Positions 9,828-17,657 of a stretch of DNA of 64,000 bases are shown piece after piece. This stretch comes from Marivita sp. (GTDB taxonomy: Bacteria; Pseudomonadota; Alphaproteobacteria; Rhodobacterales; Rhodobacteraceae). Position 1 is the first letter of the stretch; the number at the start of each line of letters is the position of its first letter. The translations under genes were made by a program, and so were the position numbers. The notes beneath the pieces are model-generated. The model saw only the letters and a program-made list of their open reading frames with translations, did no database searches and was not told the DNA's origin. The stretch lies in NCBI RefSeq assembly GCF_022763305.1, contig NZ_JALEGT010000120.1:91382-155381 (forward strand), given 5' to 3'.

Positions 9828-10901
9828 TCAGTGCAGCGCCGTTCTTTCGGCGCGGGCGAAGCCGTTGAAGAATGCGGCAAAGTGCTGTGACGAGGTTTCC
9901 GCCTGTTCCAGCACACGCATCGCTTCGGGCGATAGCCGGTCTTCCATGTAGAGACGCATGCTCAGCCAGTCACCGCTGCGCGCGTCATCAAGGCTGAACA
10001 TCGCTTCGGACATTTCGCGCATCGGAGTGGCGCGGACGACATTCCGGTCGAACCGCATCCGGTCGTCTGCAAATCCCTTGGCAAAGGCCGCGTCGCCCAC
10101 AAGGGCCTGATGCCAGTTGCAAACCAGAAATTCATGGTAATCGTCCTGAACGCTGACCGCAGCACCATCCGACACGCTGAAAAGCGCCGTTTCGCGCCGC
10201 AGCCAGTCTGTCCAGAGCGGAGGCGGCAATTCGCCGGCATAGCTCAGGGCGATGCAGATTTCCGACAGCAGATCGGCATTCTGTTCGATGAAGGCAAGAA
10301 GTCCGGCGAAGTGAAGACTGCGCTTTGCATCGGGGTCGAGCATTGGGTCGCGGCGGCCATATTCGCTGAGATAGAACACAAGATGGGTCAGTTCATAGGC
10401 GGCCTTCTTGTTCGGCAGGGCGAATGTCTCCGAGCGGGCCATGAAGTACCGCGCGCGGTCTTCCAGCATCGGGTCGTGCCCCTTCGGCGCGAAGCCCCGG
10501 CGGGCCATCAGGCGCATCGCTTCCATGCGCTGCAGGTCGGACAGTTCGGCGCGCGGCAGGTCCTGGTCCTGCGCCCAGGCAACAAGGCGCTCTCCGTGAT
10601 CGCCGGGCATCCCGAGGTCTTCGAGATCGAGCGTGATGGACAGGAAAAAGCGGTAGTATTGCGGAAAGAAGCGCAGGCGTTTTTCGACCGATTGGTAAAA
10701 TTCGGCATAAGCGTCGAGCGCGGCCGCACCCGGATGGGTGCCTGTGCATTCGAGGATGTTCAGGATCTCGGCGTTTTCCTTGAGCCAGAACACATCATCG
10801 CCATGGCGGCGGTGCTGGGCAAAGCAGCGCAGAAGCGCGCCAAGGCGCGCTTCCTGCGGGATGATCCGGGACGGGGGAGCAAGGTGAATGACGTTCGACA
10901 T
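9828..10901 (-). CDS. uncharacterised helical protein downstream of the FTSGS repeat gene
   Basis: A 357-residue, mostly helical, apparently cytoplasmic protein with no signal peptide or transmembrane segment. I do not recognise a characterised domain. Features: repeated aromatic clusters (FFPQYYRFFLSITLDLEDLG), an AYELTHLVFYLSEYGRRDP segment carrying His near the middle, and conserved-looking WTDWLRRE and YHEFLVCNWHQALVGD patches. It lies 62 bases downstream of the FTSGS repeat gene on the same strand, so the pair is probably one transcript. It could be a scaffold, a binding partner or a modifying enzyme for the repeat protein; nothing visible decides which. Confidence 0.75.
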   Translation of the reverse strand: MSNVIHLAPPSRIIPQEARLGALLRCFAQHRRHGDDVFWLKENAEILNILECTGTHPGAAALDAYAEFYQSVEKRLRFFPQYYRFFLSITLDLEDLGMPGDHGERLVAWAQDQDLPRAELSDLQRMEAMRLMARRGFAPKGHDPMLEDRARYFMARSETFALPNKKAAYELTHLVFYLSEYGRRDPMLDPDAKRSLHFAGLLAFIEQNADLLSEICIALSYAGELPPPLWTDWLRRETALFSVSDGAAVSVQDDYHEFLVCNWHQALVGDAAFAKGFADDRMRFDRNVVRATPMREMSEAMFSLDDARSGDWLSMRLYMEDRLSPEAMRVLEQAETSSQHFAAFFNGFARAERTALH

Positions 10902-10963
10902 GATGCAATCCTCCTTGGGGTCGTTGGGGACGGGCCTGCCCCGCCCCGGGTCATGGGCTGAGC

Positions 10964-11509
10964 TTACGAACCGGATGTGAAGAGCGCGCAGCCTTCGCCA
11001 TCCGCTGTGCGGTCTGCCGCCACCGGGCTGGACCCCGAGGTGAAGGCCTCGACGGCATCACCGGTTGCCGCGTCGCTGTGGAGCGGGCTCGATCCCGACG
11101 TGAACGCTTCGACCGCATCACCGATGCGGGCATCCGAGGTGGTCGGCGCAGACCCCGAGGTGAAGGCTTCAACGGCGTCGCCGGTACGGGCGTCCGATGT
11201 CATGGGTGCCGATCCGGAGGTGAAGGCTTCTACTGCGTCAACCGTGCGGGCATCGGACGTGGTGGGTGCGGAGCCGGAGGTAAACAGGCCTGTCGCGTCG
11301 CCAAGTGCGGCGGCGTTGGTGGCCGGAGCAGAGCCGGAGGTGAACATGTCGACCGCGTCGCCCAAGAGCGCACTGGCCGCTGTCATCGGTGCGGAGCCCG
11401 ACGTGAACAACGCCGTGGCGTCACCGCCGTGAATGTCATCACGCACGTCGGTATTGTACTGATTTTCTTGCAGGAACTCGGTAATCTGGGTGGAGCGAAG
11501 TGCGGTCAT
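10964..11509 (-). CDS. eight-module FTSGS repeat protein, 181 aa
   Basis: The start at 11509 is preceded by AGGAGG at good spacing; a longer reading from 11611 would run through the upstream regulatory region. Residues 1-34 are a non-repetitive, acidic N-terminal part (MTALRSTQITEFLQENQYNT and on). From residue 35 the pentapeptide FTSGS occurs eight times, at 35, 56, 76, 96, 116, 136, 156 and 177. The last copy is the exact C-terminus. Linkers read like APTTSDARIGDAVEA. The only cysteine is Cys174. No signal peptide is visible. The leader-plus-repeats layout resembles a multi-core peptide precursor or an adhesin-like spacer protein; the function is unknown. Confidence 0.8.
   Translation of the reverse strand: MTALRSTQITEFLQENQYNTDVRDDIHGGDATALFTSGSAPMTAASALLGDAVDMFTSGSAPATNAAALGDATGLFTSGSAPTTSDARTVDAVEAFTSGSAPMTSDARTGDAVEAFTSGSAPTTSDARIGDAVEAFTSGSSPLHSDAATGDAVEAFTSGSSPVAADRTADGEGCALFTSGS
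10967..11407 (-). repeat. 60-bp coding tandem repeat (FTSGS modules)
   Basis: Seven full modules plus a final FTSGS pentamer, with a period of 60 bp (63 bp for the first and last intervals). The middle four modules are most alike; the outer ones have diverged, which suggests expansion from the centre. Confidence 0.9.
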
Positions 11510-11603
11510 GTGAGCCTCCTCTGGCTGGGTTGATGCTCTCAACGTGACACGCATTGCGGGAACTTTAGAAGTGCATTTATCGTTAGACGAGTATCCGTGC
11601 GAG

Positions 11604-11699
11604 TTATCCACATGAAGACTCGCCCATAGGTTGTTACGGTCGCAAAGCTCCTGAACTTATCAACAGACCCAAGAAATCTGGGGATAACTTTTTGCGACC
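11604..11699. promoter_or_regulatory. cluster of DnaA-box-like 9-mers with an enclosing inverted repeat
   Basis: The 333-base gap between the repeat gene and xthA contains TTATCCACA at 11604-11612, TTATCAACA at 11657-11665 and TGGGGATAA at 11679-11687 (TTATCCCCA on the other strand). The last two sit inside a perfect 9-base inverted repeat, GGTCGCAAA at 11638-11646 and TTTGCGACC at 11691-11699. The first is a perfect consensus box; the others deviate by one or two bases. The neighbouring genes do not indicate an origin. DnaA-dependent control of one or both flanking genes, or DnaA titration, is possible. Confidence 0.45.
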
Positions 11700-11842
11700 C
11701 TGACCTTGCGTCATCTTCGACCCTCCAACGCCATATCACGGCTGGCGAATCCCGGCCTCCTGACGCGTCTTCGATTCGTCGAGATCCCGGCTTGTGCGCC
11801 TCCGAGCTTCTTGGGATAGAGGGGCAACCGGAGGGACGTTCC

Positions 11843-12625
11843 ATGAAAATCGCCACGTTCAACATCAATGGCATCAAGGCCCGCCTGCCCGCCCTGACCG
11901 ACTGGCTGCGCGACAGCGCCCCGGATGTGGCTTTGCTGCAGGAGATCAAGTCGGTCGATGAGGCCTTCCCGCGTCAGGAGCTCGAGGATCTTGGATACAC
12001 GGTCGAAACCCACGGCCAGAAAGGGTTCAACGGTGTAGCGATCCTGTCGAAGCTGCCGCTCGAGGACGTGACGCGTGGCCTGCCCGGCGATGACACTGAC
12101 GAACAGGCGCGCTGGATCGAGGCGACGGTGATCGGTGACACGGAAGCGGTGCGGGTCTGCGGCCTCTACCTGCCGAATGGTAATCCGGCGCCGGGGCCGA
12201 AATACGACTACAAGCTCGACTGGATGAAACGGCTCGAAGCACGCGCGCGGGACTTGCTGGCAGACGAGATGCCAGCGTTGATGGCAGGCGACTACAACAT
12301 CATCCCGCAGGCCGAGGACGCGGCAAAACCCGAGCAATGGACCGATGACGCGCTGTTCCGGCCCGAGTCTCGTGCCGCGTTTCGACGGATCGTGAACCTT
12401 GGATTTACCGAGGCATTCCGGGCCTGCACACAGGGCGGCGGGCACTATTCCTTCTGGGATTATCAGGCCGGTGCCTGGGAACGGAACAACGGCATCCGAA
12501 TCGATCATTTCCTTCTGTCACCGGCCTGCGCCGACCTCATGACCGATTGCTGGATCGAAAGCGCGGTGCGCGGGCGCGACAAGCCGTCCGATCACGTGCC
12601 GGTCTGGGTGTCGCTCTCGGCCTAA
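11843..12625 (+). CDS. xthA: exodeoxyribonuclease III
   Basis: A 260-residue EEP-family AP endonuclease / 3'-5' exonuclease for base-excision repair. Motifs in order: FNINGIKAR (N-terminus), LLQEIKS with the metal-binding Glu, GLYLPNG, GDYNI (active-site Asp-Asn), and RIDHFLLSP with SDHVPVWV (catalytic His) at the C-terminus. The start at 11843 is preceded by GGAGGGACG. It is transcribed away from the FTSGS gene and is followed 75 bases later by bolA. Confidence 0.95.
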   Translation: MKIATFNINGIKARLPALTDWLRDSAPDVALLQEIKSVDEAFPRQELEDLGYTVETHGQKGFNGVAILSKLPLEDVTRGLPGDDTDEQARWIEATVIGDTEAVRVCGLYLPNGNPAPGPKYDYKLDWMKRLEARARDLLADEMPALMAGDYNIIPQAEDAAKPEQWTDDALFRPESRAAFRRIVNLGFTEAFRACTQGGGHYSFWDYQAGAWERNNGIRIDHFLLSPACADLMTDCWIESAVRGRDKPSDHVPVWVSLSA

Positions 12626-12700
12626 GCCCCGGCACCCGCTTGCGGAACGCCCACACCCGGCATACATCTTTTGCAAAGTCCACAACCGGAGAGCAGCCCC

Positions 12701-12943
12701 ATGGCCATGCAAGCGCAGGAAATCGAAGACCTGATCCGCGCGGAATTCCCAAATGCCAAGATCACGATCACCGATCTCGCTGGCGACGGAAACCACTACG
12801 CGGCCGAGGTGATCGACGAGAGCTTCAAGGGCAAGAACCGGGTGCAACAACAGCGCGCCGTCTACGCGGCCCTCAAGGGCAAGATGGACGGCTCGCATGG
12901 CGAATTGCATGCGCTGGCCCTGACCACCAAGGCCCCGGATTGA
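12701..12943 (+). CDS. bolA: BolA-family protein
   Basis: An 80-residue BolA/IbaG-type protein, a partner of CGFS glutaredoxins in Fe-S cluster handling. Family features include the IEDLIRAEFP helix, DGNHYAAEVI with a candidate cluster-ligand His, the FKGKNRVQQQRAVYAAL helix, and GELHALAL with the invariant C-terminal His. It starts an operon with two tiny membrane ORFs and grxD. The stop TGA shares its last base with the next ATG. Confidence 0.93.
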   Translation: MAMQAQEIEDLIRAEFPNAKITITDLAGDGNHYAAEVIDESFKGKNRVQQQRAVYAALKGKMDGSHGELHALALTTKAPD

Positions 12944-13047
12944 TGCACGCACGGACCTGGAACATCCTGATGATCCTGTTGATCGGCCTCTTCGTCTGGC
13001 TCCCCGAACCGAGCCAGACGGCCGATGCCCGCAGGAGCGCAGCATGA
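12943..13047 (+). CDS. 34-aa single-helix membrane peptide, translationally coupled to bolA
   Basis: MHARTWNILMILLIGLFVWL is followed by a short polar tail: one hydrophobic helix with a basic N-terminus. It begins in the TGATG junction at the bolA stop and ends in an ATGA overlap with the next small ORF. There is no independent Shine-Dalgarno element, so translation would depend on re-initiation after bolA. Function is unknown. The chained overlaps and hydrophobic profile argue it is real, but it is short enough to be chance. Confidence 0.55.
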   Translation: MHARTWNILMILLIGLFVWLPEPSQTADARRSAA

Positions 13048-13181
13048 TCGGGTTCCTGTCCAACACCTGGCCGATGTTCGCCGCCATCGGCCTTGTCACA
13101 CTGATCACTGTCGGTGCAACACTTCCGTATATCCGAAAGGACCGGAAACGCCGCGAAGAGATGGAGCAAAGGAATGACTGA
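13044..13181 (+). CDS. 45-aa membrane peptide between bolA and grxD
   Basis: The product begins [20 protein letters not shown], continues with a hydrophobic stretch to about residue 30, and ends in a strongly charged tail ([15 protein letters not shown]). This gives one transmembrane helix with a basic cytosolic tail by the positive-inside rule. AGGAG lies eight bases before the ATG. Its stop falls eight bases inside grxD. It may tether or sense something for the BolA-Grx pair, but that is inference from context only. Confidence 0.65.
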   Translation: MIGFLSNTWPMFAAIGLVTLITVGATLPYIRKDRKRREEMEQRND

Positions 13182-13536
13182 CGCGAAAGACATCATCAAG
13201 GACACCGTGACCTCGAACGATGTGGTGCTGTACATGAAAGGCACCAAGTCGATGCCGCAATGCGGGTTTTCGAGCAAGGTTGCGGGTGTTCTGAACTACA
13301 TGGGCGTCGAATACGCCGATGTGAACGTGTTGGCCGATGAAGGCATCCGCCAAGGCATCAAGGAATATTCCGACTGGCCGACGATCCCGCAGCTCTACGT
13401 GAAGGGTGAATTCATCGGCGGATGCGACATCATTACTGAAATGACGCTCTCGGGCGAGCTTGATCAGCTGTTCGACGAGCATGGCGTGTCCTACGACAAG
13501 GATGCCGCAGAGAAGATCCGCGAAGCCAACGCCTGA
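13174..13536 (+). CDS. grxD: monothiol glutaredoxin (CGFS type)
   Basis: A 120-residue class II glutaredoxin with the active-site motif CGFS at residues 30-33 ([15 protein letters not shown]), [19 protein letters not shown] for glutathione binding, and Lys22 in the MKGT loop. It binds a 2Fe-2S cluster with glutathione and with BolA, whose gene lies upstream. The start overlaps the preceding 45-aa ORF by eight bases. A strong terminator follows. Confidence 0.95.
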   Translation: MTDAKDIIKDTVTSNDVVLYMKGTKSMPQCGFSSKVAGVLNYMGVEYADVNVLADEGIRQGIKEYSDWPTIPQLYVKGEFIGGCDIITEMTLSGELDQLFDEHGVSYDKDAAEKIREANA

Positions 13537-13560
13537 GGCCGGGTCAGTCCTCCAGACATG

Positions 13561-13590
13561 AAAACGGCGCCTCAGCGGGCGCCGTTTTTT
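13561..13590. terminator. bidirectional intrinsic terminator after grxD
   Basis: AAAACGGCGCC pairs perfectly with GGCGCCGTTTT around a six-base loop and is followed by further Ts. The A-run on the left gives a T-run on the other strand, so it can also serve the convergent zapA operon. Confidence 0.88.
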
Positions 13591-13610
13591 CGTTGGGTGC
13601 GGCATTCGCC

Positions 13611-14003
13611 CTATCCCGCCTTTTCCTCGACATCGCGGGCCAGTGCTTCTGCGCGGGCGGCAATCTCCTGCAGGGTCTCGGTCACATCGGTGGGCACCAC
13701 AGGCACCTCGATCCGTTCCGGTTCCGGTGGCGGCGCGTCCTTGAGGGCACGCAGTTCCGACAGGTAGGCCGCCGCGCGATCCTCGGTTTCGCGCAGCTTG
13801 TCCTCCAGACCGGCCGTCTTGTCCGCGAGCATCAGCCCCGCCATCAGCAGCATACGGGCTTCGGGGATGCGCCCGACCTGCTGGGCCAGCACCTGCGCCT
13901 CGGTGTCGAGCATGCGGGCTGCAGAATGCAGGTATTGCTCTTCGCCTTCCTGGCAGGCCACGTCAAAGGTGCGACCGCCGATGGTGATTTCGACTTCGGG
14001 CAT
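13611..14003 (-). CDS. zapA: cell division protein ZapA
   Basis: A 130-residue FtsZ-ring-associated protein. The N-terminal ZapA domain has the typical MPEVEITIGGRTFDVAC beginning, followed by YLHSAARMLDTEAQVLAQQ and EARMLLMAGLMLADK, then a coiled-coil C-terminal helix. It bundles FtsZ filaments at mid-cell. Its start shares a base with the stop of the upstream coiled-coil gene, so the two are coupled. Confidence 0.88.
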   Translation of the reverse strand: MPEVEITIGGRTFDVACQEGEEQYLHSAARMLDTEAQVLAQQVGRIPEARMLLMAGLMLADKTAGLEDKLRETEDRAAAYLSELRALKDAPPPEPERIEVPVVPTDVTETLQEIAARAEALARDVEEKAG

Positions 14004-14539
14004 CAGTTGGCCTCCTCGGGTGCGGCCGCTGCCTCGAGCAGCGGCGTCAGCGATGCGATGATCGCGCGGGTTTCCGCCGCCTCGACCGAGCGCGCGGCGC
14101 GCAGACCTTCCAGCTCGGCCAGCATCGCCTTGTTGATCAGATGCGGCTCACCGACATTCTCGGCCAGTGCGCGGCGCAGTTCCTCATTGGTGGCGCGCAA
14201 CATCTCGTTGGACTGGCGCAACCGCTGCAGATCAAGATCGAGCGCCGCCACATCGACCGTCGGTGCTGCCGGTGCCGGTTGGGCCGCCGCCTTGAGCGCC
14301 TCGATCTCCTGGCGGTGGGTTTCGTGCAGCTTGCGCACCCGCTCTTCCAGCTGAGCGTTGGCCAGCTTCTCTTCGTCCAGCGCATCCTGCAGGCGCGCCA
14401 CGTCCTCCGGATCGATCCCGGGCTGGGCTGGCGCTTCGGGAACCGCTGCCGCGGCACGCTCCTCAAGCCGGGCCACACCCTGTGCCACCCGGTCCAGCGC
14501 CGCCGTGATCCGGTGCTGCAACTCGTCAATTTGGGTCAT
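14003..14539 (-). CDS. coiled-coil protein upstream of zapA
   Basis: A 178-residue, Ala/Glu-rich protein that is almost entirely coiled coil: heptads from residue 1 to about 35, a Pro-rich break (PEAPAQPGIDPED), then heptads to near the C-terminus, which is again Ala/Pro-rich. I chose MTQIDELQHR at 14539. A start at 14596 has an AAGGA element and would add 19 residues, so the start is not certain. Coupling to zapA suggests a divisome scaffold acting like ZapB, but I see no recognisable ZapB similarity. Confidence 0.78.
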   Translation of the reverse strand: MTQIDELQHRITAALDRVAQGVARLEERAAAAVPEAPAQPGIDPEDVARLQDALDEEKLANAQLEERVRKLHETHRQEIEALKAAAQPAPAAPTVDVAALDLDLQRLRQSNEMLRATNEELRRALAENVGEPHLINKAMLAELEGLRAARSVEAAETRAIIASLTPLLEAAAAPEEAN

Positions 14540-14778
14540 TTGCCTGATCCCCGTTTGTTGTTGGTCCTGCAATGCCGAGACATCGCCAAAACGCATTTTT
14601 CCTTGCTCACGAAACGAATCGCTCCGTCCTCTTAATGTGAAAGTTTAACAATCTGCGTTTCAAAATGCGCCCCCTTATGCACAGACGGCGGGGGCACGGC
14701 GCTTGAACTCTGCGTTGACACTGGTATGAGCGCCGTCAAAGACCCCTGTTGCCCCCATCATGAAGGACACGACGGCCC

Positions 14779-16824
14779 GTGGATATCGAGACCCTCAAAG
14801 CCCAGAACCCCGATCATTGGAGCAAGGCGGCAGCGATCCGAGCGCTGACGCTGGATGCGGTGGCTGCCGCCAATTCCGGTCACTCGGGCATGCCCATCGG
14901 CATGGCTGACGTGGCCACCGTGCTGTTCGAAAAGCACCTCAAGTTCGACGCCGCCCATCCCGCATGGCATGACCGGGACCGCTTCATCCTGTCCGCAGGC
15001 CACGGGTCCATGCTGCTCTACGCGCTGCTCTATCTTGTCGGCGATGCCGAGATCACGCTGGACGAGGTCAAGAACTTCCGCCAGTGGGGCGCGAAAACGG
15101 CGGGCCATCCCGAGAACTTCCTCGCGCAGGGGATCGAGACCACAACCGGCCCGCTGGGTCAGGGCATCGCCAACTCGGTCGGCTTCGCGATGGCCGAGGA
15201 AGCACTGCGCGCGCGCTTCGGCAAGAAGCTGGTCGATCACCACACCTATGTCATTGCAGGCGACGGCTGCCTCATGGAAGGTGTCAGCCACGAAGCGATC
15301 GGCATTGCCGGGCGTCAGCAGCTGTCGCGGCTCATTGTCTTCTGGGACAACAACAACATCACCATCGACGGCACTGTCGAGCTGTCCGACCGCACCGATC
15401 AGGTTGCGCGCTTTACCGCCGCAGGCTGGCATGTGCAGGAGATCGACGGCCACAACCCCGCCGAGATCGATGCCGCCATCGCCGCGGCCAAGGCTGATCC
15501 GCGCCCGTCGATGATCGCCTGCAAGACGCATATCGCCCTAGGCCACGCCGCGCAGGACACCTCGAAGGGTCACGGCGCGCTGACCAATGCGGAGCAGAAC
15601 GCCGAAGCCAAAGCGATCTGGGGATGGACCACCGGCCCGTTCGAAGTGCCCGCCGACATCAAGTCGGGCTGGGAAGAAATCGGCCGCCGCGGCGCCGAAG
15701 AGCGCGCCGCATGGGAGGCGCGTCTGGCCGAGCAATCCGCAGCCCGTCAGGCCGAGTTCGCCCGCACCATGGCGGGGGAGGCTCCGAAGAAGCTCTCCTC
15801 GACCATCAAGGCGCTGAAAAAGCAGATCAGCGAGACCGCCCCCAGCGTGGCGACCCGCAAGAGCTCGGAAATGGTGCTCGAGGTGGTCAACCCGATCCTG
15901 CCGGAAACCTTTGGCGGCTCGGCCGACCTGACCGGCTCGAACAACACCAAGACCGGCGATCTGGGTGTGTTCGACGTGGACAACCGCAAGGGCCGCTACA
16001 TGTACTGGGGCATCCGCGAGCATGGCATGGCCGCCGCGATGAACGGTATGGCCCTGCATGGCGGCATCCGTCCCTATGGCGGCACGTTCATGTGCTTCAC
16101 CGATTACGCCCGCCCGTCGATGCGTCTGTCCGCACTCATGCAGGTGCCGACGGTGTACGTGATGACCCATGACAGCATCGGTCTTGGCGAAGACGGCCCG
16201 ACCCACCAGCCGGTCGAACATCTGGCGATCAGCCGCGCGACACCGAACACGCTGGTGTTCCGCCCCGCCGATACGGTCGAGACCGCCGAGGCCTGGGAAA
16301 TCGCGCTGACCCAGACCAAGACGCCGTCGGTCCTGTCGCTGACCCGTCAGAACCTCAAGACCGTGCGGACCGAGCACAAGACCAAGAACCTTGTGGCGCA
16401 GGGGGCCTATGTGCTGGCCGATGCCGAAGGCAAGCGTCAGGCGATCCTTATGGCCACAGGCTCGGAGGTCGAGATCGCCATGGCGGCGCGCTACATCCTG
16501 CAGGCTGAAGGGATCGGCACGCGTGTGGTGTCGATGCCCTGCTGGGAGCTCTTCGAGGAGCAGGACGAAGCCTACCGCAAGCGCGTCTTGCCGGGTGGCC
16601 CGGTGCGCGTCGCGGTCGAAGCTGGCATCCGCTTTGGCTGGGACCGCTGGCTCTATGGAGAGCGCGGCAAGCGCGAGAAGTCGGGCTTTGTCGGCATGCA
16701 CGGGTTCGGGGCGTCGGCCCCTGCGGACACGCTCTACGAGAAGTTCGGCATCACCGCCGAGGTCGTGGCGCAGAAGGCACGCGATCTGGTCGAGGGCCGC
16801 TGGCAGCCCGACCCGCGCGCGTGA
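14779..16824 (+). CDS. tkt: transketolase
   Basis: A 681-residue thiamine-diphosphate enzyme that moves two-carbon units between sugar phosphates in the pentose phosphate pathway. Signatures: the N-terminal [17 protein letters not shown], the diphosphate-binding [13 protein letters not shown] with downstream NN, the [19 protein letters not shown] segment with the catalytic Glu, and [19 protein letters not shown]. The start is GTG. The nearest upstream ATG is out of frame. A DnaA-box-like TTATGCACA lies at 14675-14683. A GAPDH gene follows about 2.4 kb downstream on the same strand, with the palindrome array and three oppositely oriented genes between. Confidence 0.96.
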   Translation: MDIETLKAQNPDHWSKAAAIRALTLDAVAAANSGHSGMPIGMADVATVLFEKHLKFDAAHPAWHDRDRFILSAGHGSMLLYALLYLVGDAEITLDEVKNFRQWGAKTAGHPENFLAQGIETTTGPLGQGIANSVGFAMAEEALRARFGKKLVDHHTYVIAGDGCLMEGVSHEAIGIAGRQQLSRLIVFWDNNNITIDGTVELSDRTDQVARFTAAGWHVQEIDGHNPAEIDAAIAAAKADPRPSMIACKTHIALGHAAQDTSKGHGALTNAEQNAEAKAIWGWTTGPFEVPADIKSGWEEIGRRGAEERAAWEARLAEQSAARQAEFARTMAGEAPKKLSSTIKALKKQISETAPSVATRKSSEMVLEVVNPILPETFGGSADLTGSNNTKTGDLGVFDVDNRKGRYMYWGIREHGMAAAMNGMALHGGIRPYGGTFMCFTDYARPSMRLSALMQVPTVYVMTHDSIGLGEDGPTHQPVEHLAISRATPNTLVFRPADTVETAEAWEIALTQTKTPSVLSLTRQNLKTVRTEHKTKNLVAQGAYVLADAEGKRQAILMATGSEVEIAMAARYILQAEGIGTRVVSMPCWELFEEQDEAYRKRVLPGGPVRVAVEAGIRFGWDRWLYGERGKREKSGFVGMHGFGASAPADTLYEKFGITAEVVAQKARDLVEGRWQPDPRA

Positions 16825-16864
16825 TCTGGTTTTGGGCGGCCTCGCATGTCGGGGCCGCCCGTCC

Positions 16865-17311
16865 GCGATGCATCGATGCATCGCCCGAACGCGTTGACGC
16901 GTTCGCAGCCCTCAGAGACCCGCTGTACTCCAGACCACCTTGCGTCGACGTAAGGTGGAAACGCGTTGACGCGTTTCAGGTGCCAAGACCAGAAGGGTGA
17001 CTATCCTGCTGCATCGACGCAGCAGGGAAACGGCTCGAGCCGTTTTGGTCAAGATCACTTTGCGGGTGGCACGCGATGCATCGCCCGAATGAGTTGATAC
17101 GTTTGCGGCGCTACTGACCCGCTGTTGCCCGCCCCCCTTGCGTCGACGCAAGGCGGAAACGCGTTGACGCGTTTCAGGCGCTTAAACCCGAAGCATGCCG
17201 ATCCTGCCGCGTCGACGCCGCAGGAAAACGGCTTGAGCCGTTTTCGCAACATACGGTTACGTGGTCGCGCGCGCTGCCTCGACGCAGTGATACAACGCGT
17301 TGACGCGTTGT
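16865..17311. repeat. array of paired palindromes in a diverged tandem repeat
   Basis: The 497-base gap between tkt and the next gene is filled by about a dozen near-perfect palindromes of 12-24 bp in abutting pairs. Examples: GCGATGCATCGATGCATCGC (16865-16884), CGAACGCGTTGACGCGTTCG (16886-16905), 16935-16958, GAAACGCGTTGACGCGTTTC (16958-16977 and again 17156-17175), 17005-17026, AAACGGCTCGAGCCGTTT (17028-17045), GCGATGCATCGC (17073-17084), CCTTGCGTCGACGCAAGG (17136-17153), 17203-17224, 17224-17245, 17274-17287 and ACAACGCGTTGACGCGTTGT (17292-17311). The order repeats: a unit of about 208 bp from 16865 is followed by a diverged copy from 17073. No convincing protein is encoded. Confidence 0.9.
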
Positions 17312-17321
17312 GCGCAACGAC

Positions 17322-17612
17322 TCACCGGAAATGCGAGTCCCGACCTGACGGCCAGGCGCGCTGCGACAGGCTCGGCGGATCGCGCTGCACGATGAGGCGC
17401 ACGGGATCGCGGTTGCAGAAGACCACAAGCTGATCCCCATTCTCGACCAGCGTAAACCCGCGCCGCTGCACCTCGCGCAGGAAGGCATCGCGTCCGACAA
17501 CCCGTTCCACATCGCGGGCCGCGCGGTGGATCACACCGCCCCGACCCACTGCCTTGGCAGAGAAGACGTTGCGCAACCAGGTGTCGGGATCGAGATAAGA
17601 AGGTATCGTCAT
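17322..17612 (-). CDS. small conserved-looking protein, 96 aa
   Basis: The product starts MTIPSYLDPDTWLRNVFSAK and contains GGVIHRAARDVERVVGR and REVQRRGFTLVENGDQLVVF, ending in an Arg/Ser-rich tail that may come from read-in of adjacent repeat DNA. I recall similar short proteins in Rhodobacterales, sometimes labelled as phosphoribosylanthranilate isomerase; the sequence has no such fold, so I do not use that name. The stop lies 11 bases from the last palindrome of the array, so the array could act as its transcript 3' end. Confidence 0.7.
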   Translation of the reverse strand: MTIPSYLDPDTWLRNVFSAKAVGRGGVIHRAARDVERVVGRDAFLREVQRRGFTLVENGDQLVVFCNRDPVRLIVQRDPPSLSQRAWPSGRDSHFR

Positions 17613-17657
17613 CCCGTCTGCATACCCCCAACAGGGTTAAGACAGGATTAACGCGGC

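Noticed and set aside
11604..11699. Chromosomal replication origin
   Set aside because: Only three DnaA-like boxes, no long AT-rich unwinding element and none of the genes usually beside oriC in Rhodobacterales.
16912..17252. Small open frames inside the palindrome array
   Set aside because: They translate the palindromes into Arg/Val/Asn-rich strings, have no start signals and differ between the two copies of the unit.
16865..17311. CRISPR array interpretation of the repeats after tkt
   Set aside because: The repeats are palindromes of different sequence with no constant repeat and no uniform unique spacers.
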